From Sphaerulina vaccinii (Eukaryota; Ascomycota; Dothideomycetes; Mycosphaerellales; Mycosphaerellaceae), in the NCBI GenBank assembly GCA_022570795.1, contig JAKUDP010000025.1, forward strand, positions 449,001-513,000: a stretch of 64,000 nt of DNA. The letters run 5' to 3'. Position numbers and translations under genes: made by a program. Within the stretch, counting starts at the first letter, position 1, and each line of letters opens with the position of its first letter. Below, piece by piece: positions 62,755 through 64,000 of this stretch. The notes under the pieces were generated by a model, which was not told the DNA's origin, ran no database searches, and worked only from the letters and a program-made list of their open reading frames with translations.

Positions 62755-64000
62755 ATGCGTACACTAATAATCGCTGCCAAGCTGAGCTTGATCAGCGTAG
62801 ATCTCGCGGCAGCATGGAACTACATTACACCATCTCACTATTGCATTTCGGCTTGCAACACAGTGCTCGACAAAGTGACCTTTCAGGTTGCGAACAAAAC
62901 TGAGAAGGGTACCTGTGCCGGTCTCTACGCACAATCTTTGTTCTACTGCTCGGCCACATACTGCTCGGAAGCAGAGATCAAGAATGGACTACACGACTAC
63001 AATGAGACATGCATAATAGAAGACGACACGCCATTGCCGGCTTTCGTGCTCCCACAGTCCTTGTCGCAGGTTGTGAAGGTGACGAAGAAGTCCGCAAAGA
63101 CGACGAACTACACGACTGCGGTCATCCCTGATAGCTCTTACTTTGAGCTAGGTTACAAGACGACAGTAAGCCCTTCCAGAAACGTGAGCGATAGTATTTG
63201 ACATACTGATCAGACCGCAGTATGCCAAATACACCACAGCAACATTGGACTGGGCTTTTGCGTATGTTCCACATTCCAACTCTCTTCCGACTTCCTCTAA
63301 CGTCTCTAAGATGGACTCTCTGCGGTTACTGGGGTCTTGTCGTTTGCATTGGAGTTTTGGTTCATGTCCTGAATCTAGCGAGAGGTCCTTCCAGTGAGCA
63401 TTTGCACTCACTACCCGAAGCCGAGAGTGCGCCGATACGGACTCGGACATCGCCAGTCGTTACAAGCATAACTGGCTGGATACGTAGACGAGTACTCCTC
63501 CCTCTCCTCTTCAGCAATAGCCAGCCTTCCAAATTCGCTGGCGGCTCTGTGCCGACGCGCGTGGAAGCCTTGGGAATAGCGCTGTATCTGATCTTGAACG
63601 TGGTCTTCTGCTTTCCTGGGTATCATCTCTTCGAGGGCAACCTGAAGTAAGTTCGCAAACAACTTAGGCGAATGGTGACCTTACTGACTCGTCAACAGTC
63701 GGCCGACGATCCAACAACAGTACAGCAAGTACATTGCCAACCGGGCGGGATGTCTTGCTCTTGCCAACCTATCCGTTATCTGGGTCTTTGCTGTTCGTAA
63801 CAATCCATTTCTCTGGCTCACAGGTTGGCCTTACTCAACATACAGTCAATTCCATAGATGGGCTGCTAGGGTCGCCACTTTGGAGGCCATCACGCATGCC
63901 ATCTGCTACAGTGTCCTATACTATTACATGGATACTTATGCATCTTACTGGTCGAAGCCATTCTGGTGGTGCGGCGTTATCGTAAGAACCACTTGCTACA
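62755..64000 (+). CDS. Ferric reductase-like transmembrane protein, 5' part
   Basis: This is the 5' part of an FRE-family metalloreductase; the 3' end lies beyond the window. The exons are 62755-63165, 63221-63261, 63311-63646 and 63699-63981, with a GTAAGA donor at 63982. The N-terminus is a signal/lumenal segment with cysteines (HYCISACNTVLDK, FYCSATYCSEAEI) and N-glycosylation sites. Membrane helices follow (GYWGLVVCIGVLVHVLNLA, ALGIALYLILNVVFCFPGYH) and the ferric-reductase domain (NRAGCLALANLSVIWVFAVR, FHRWAARVATLEAITHAICY) with histidines in a haem-ligand-like pattern. NADPH- and FAD-binding domains should follow downstream. It reduces extracellular Fe(III) or Cu(II) for uptake. Confidence 0.9.

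Noticed and set aside
1..64000. Alternative genetic code or programmed stop readthrough explaining all in-frame stops
   Set aside because: TAG, TAA and TGA all occur at different codons with unrelated contexts, and the same triplets end the intact genes, so reassignment is not supported.
1..64000. A secondary-metabolite or pathogenicity cluster spanning the window
   Set aside because: Apart from one NRPS-like relic there is no backbone enzyme, transporter set or pathway-specific regulator arranged as a cluster; the genes have unrelated housekeeping or secreted functions.
1..64000. tRNA, rRNA, CRISPR or LTR elements
   Set aside because: Reading both strands I found no T-loop/A-box pairs, rRNA-like conserved stretches, regularly spaced repeats with unique spacers, or long direct terminal repeats.

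Overview
The window is nuclear DNA of a filamentous ascomycete, most likely a Dothideomycete of the Mycosphaerella/Cercospora group. This is an inference from the gene families (HET, 2EXR, DUF7820-like, DUF7888-like, a dense set of small secreted proteins) and the gene architecture: introns of about 46-60 nt, GTRNGT-type donors, CTNAC-type branch points close to CAG/TAG acceptors, and short intergenic gaps. I saw no rRNA, tRNA, CRISPR array or LTR element.

Layout. 0-6.2 kb: the end of a broken BTB/POZ gene, a hydroxyisobutyrate-dehydrogenase-like gene, cystathionine beta-synthase (CYS4) and a broken organelle-targeted gene. 6.3-11.5 kb: gene-poor accessory DNA with a damaged small secreted protein and its tandem-repeated tail, a 2EXR-type gene, and a complete non-autonomous hAT transposon with 8-bp target-site duplications. 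11.6-18.3 kb: a nuclear SIM/zinc-finger protein, the ribosome-associated Hsp70 SSB (nine exons, three of them 16-20 nt) and a choline/ethanolamine phosphotransferase. 18.3-21.5 kb: no intact gene, but an apparent relic of an NRPS-like adenylation domain. 21.5-26.7 kb: a DUF7888-like secreted protein, a tautomerase, a DUF2237 protein and a MAPEG protein. 26.9-37.6 kb: an accessory stretch of secreted or surface proteins (two with stop codons), a small BTB gene and an ANCHR/ZFYVE19-like gene. 37.8-41.4 kb: ERG28 and 3-ketoacyl-CoA reductase on a 150-bp divergent promoter, then an SRPK-like kinase. 42-53.7 kb: a 2EXR protein, a damaged secreted protein, L-fuconate dehydratase, a HET protein, a membrane-anchored RBR E3 ligase, PTC7 phosphatase and an astacin-like peptidase carrying an SH3-like segment. 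54-64 kb: an Asp-box secreted protein, a small two-repeat secreted protein, a broken DUF7820-like gene, 3-hydroxyanthranilate dioxygenase with a presequence, a Zn2Cys6 protein and the start of a ferric reductase that runs off the window.

The window does not look like one co-functional cluster. ERG28 with ketoacyl-CoA reductase is the only neighbouring pair with an obvious shared theme (ER lipid synthesis). Two window-wide patterns stand out. First, single-base lesions (frameshifts or in-frame stops) fall almost only in lineage-specific, secreted or surface genes, while the conserved metabolic genes are open. Second, at three loci the 3' end of a gene is tandemly duplicated just downstream and the copies have decayed. 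All exon boundaries were inferred by eye from splice signals and reading frame; no search or alignment was run.
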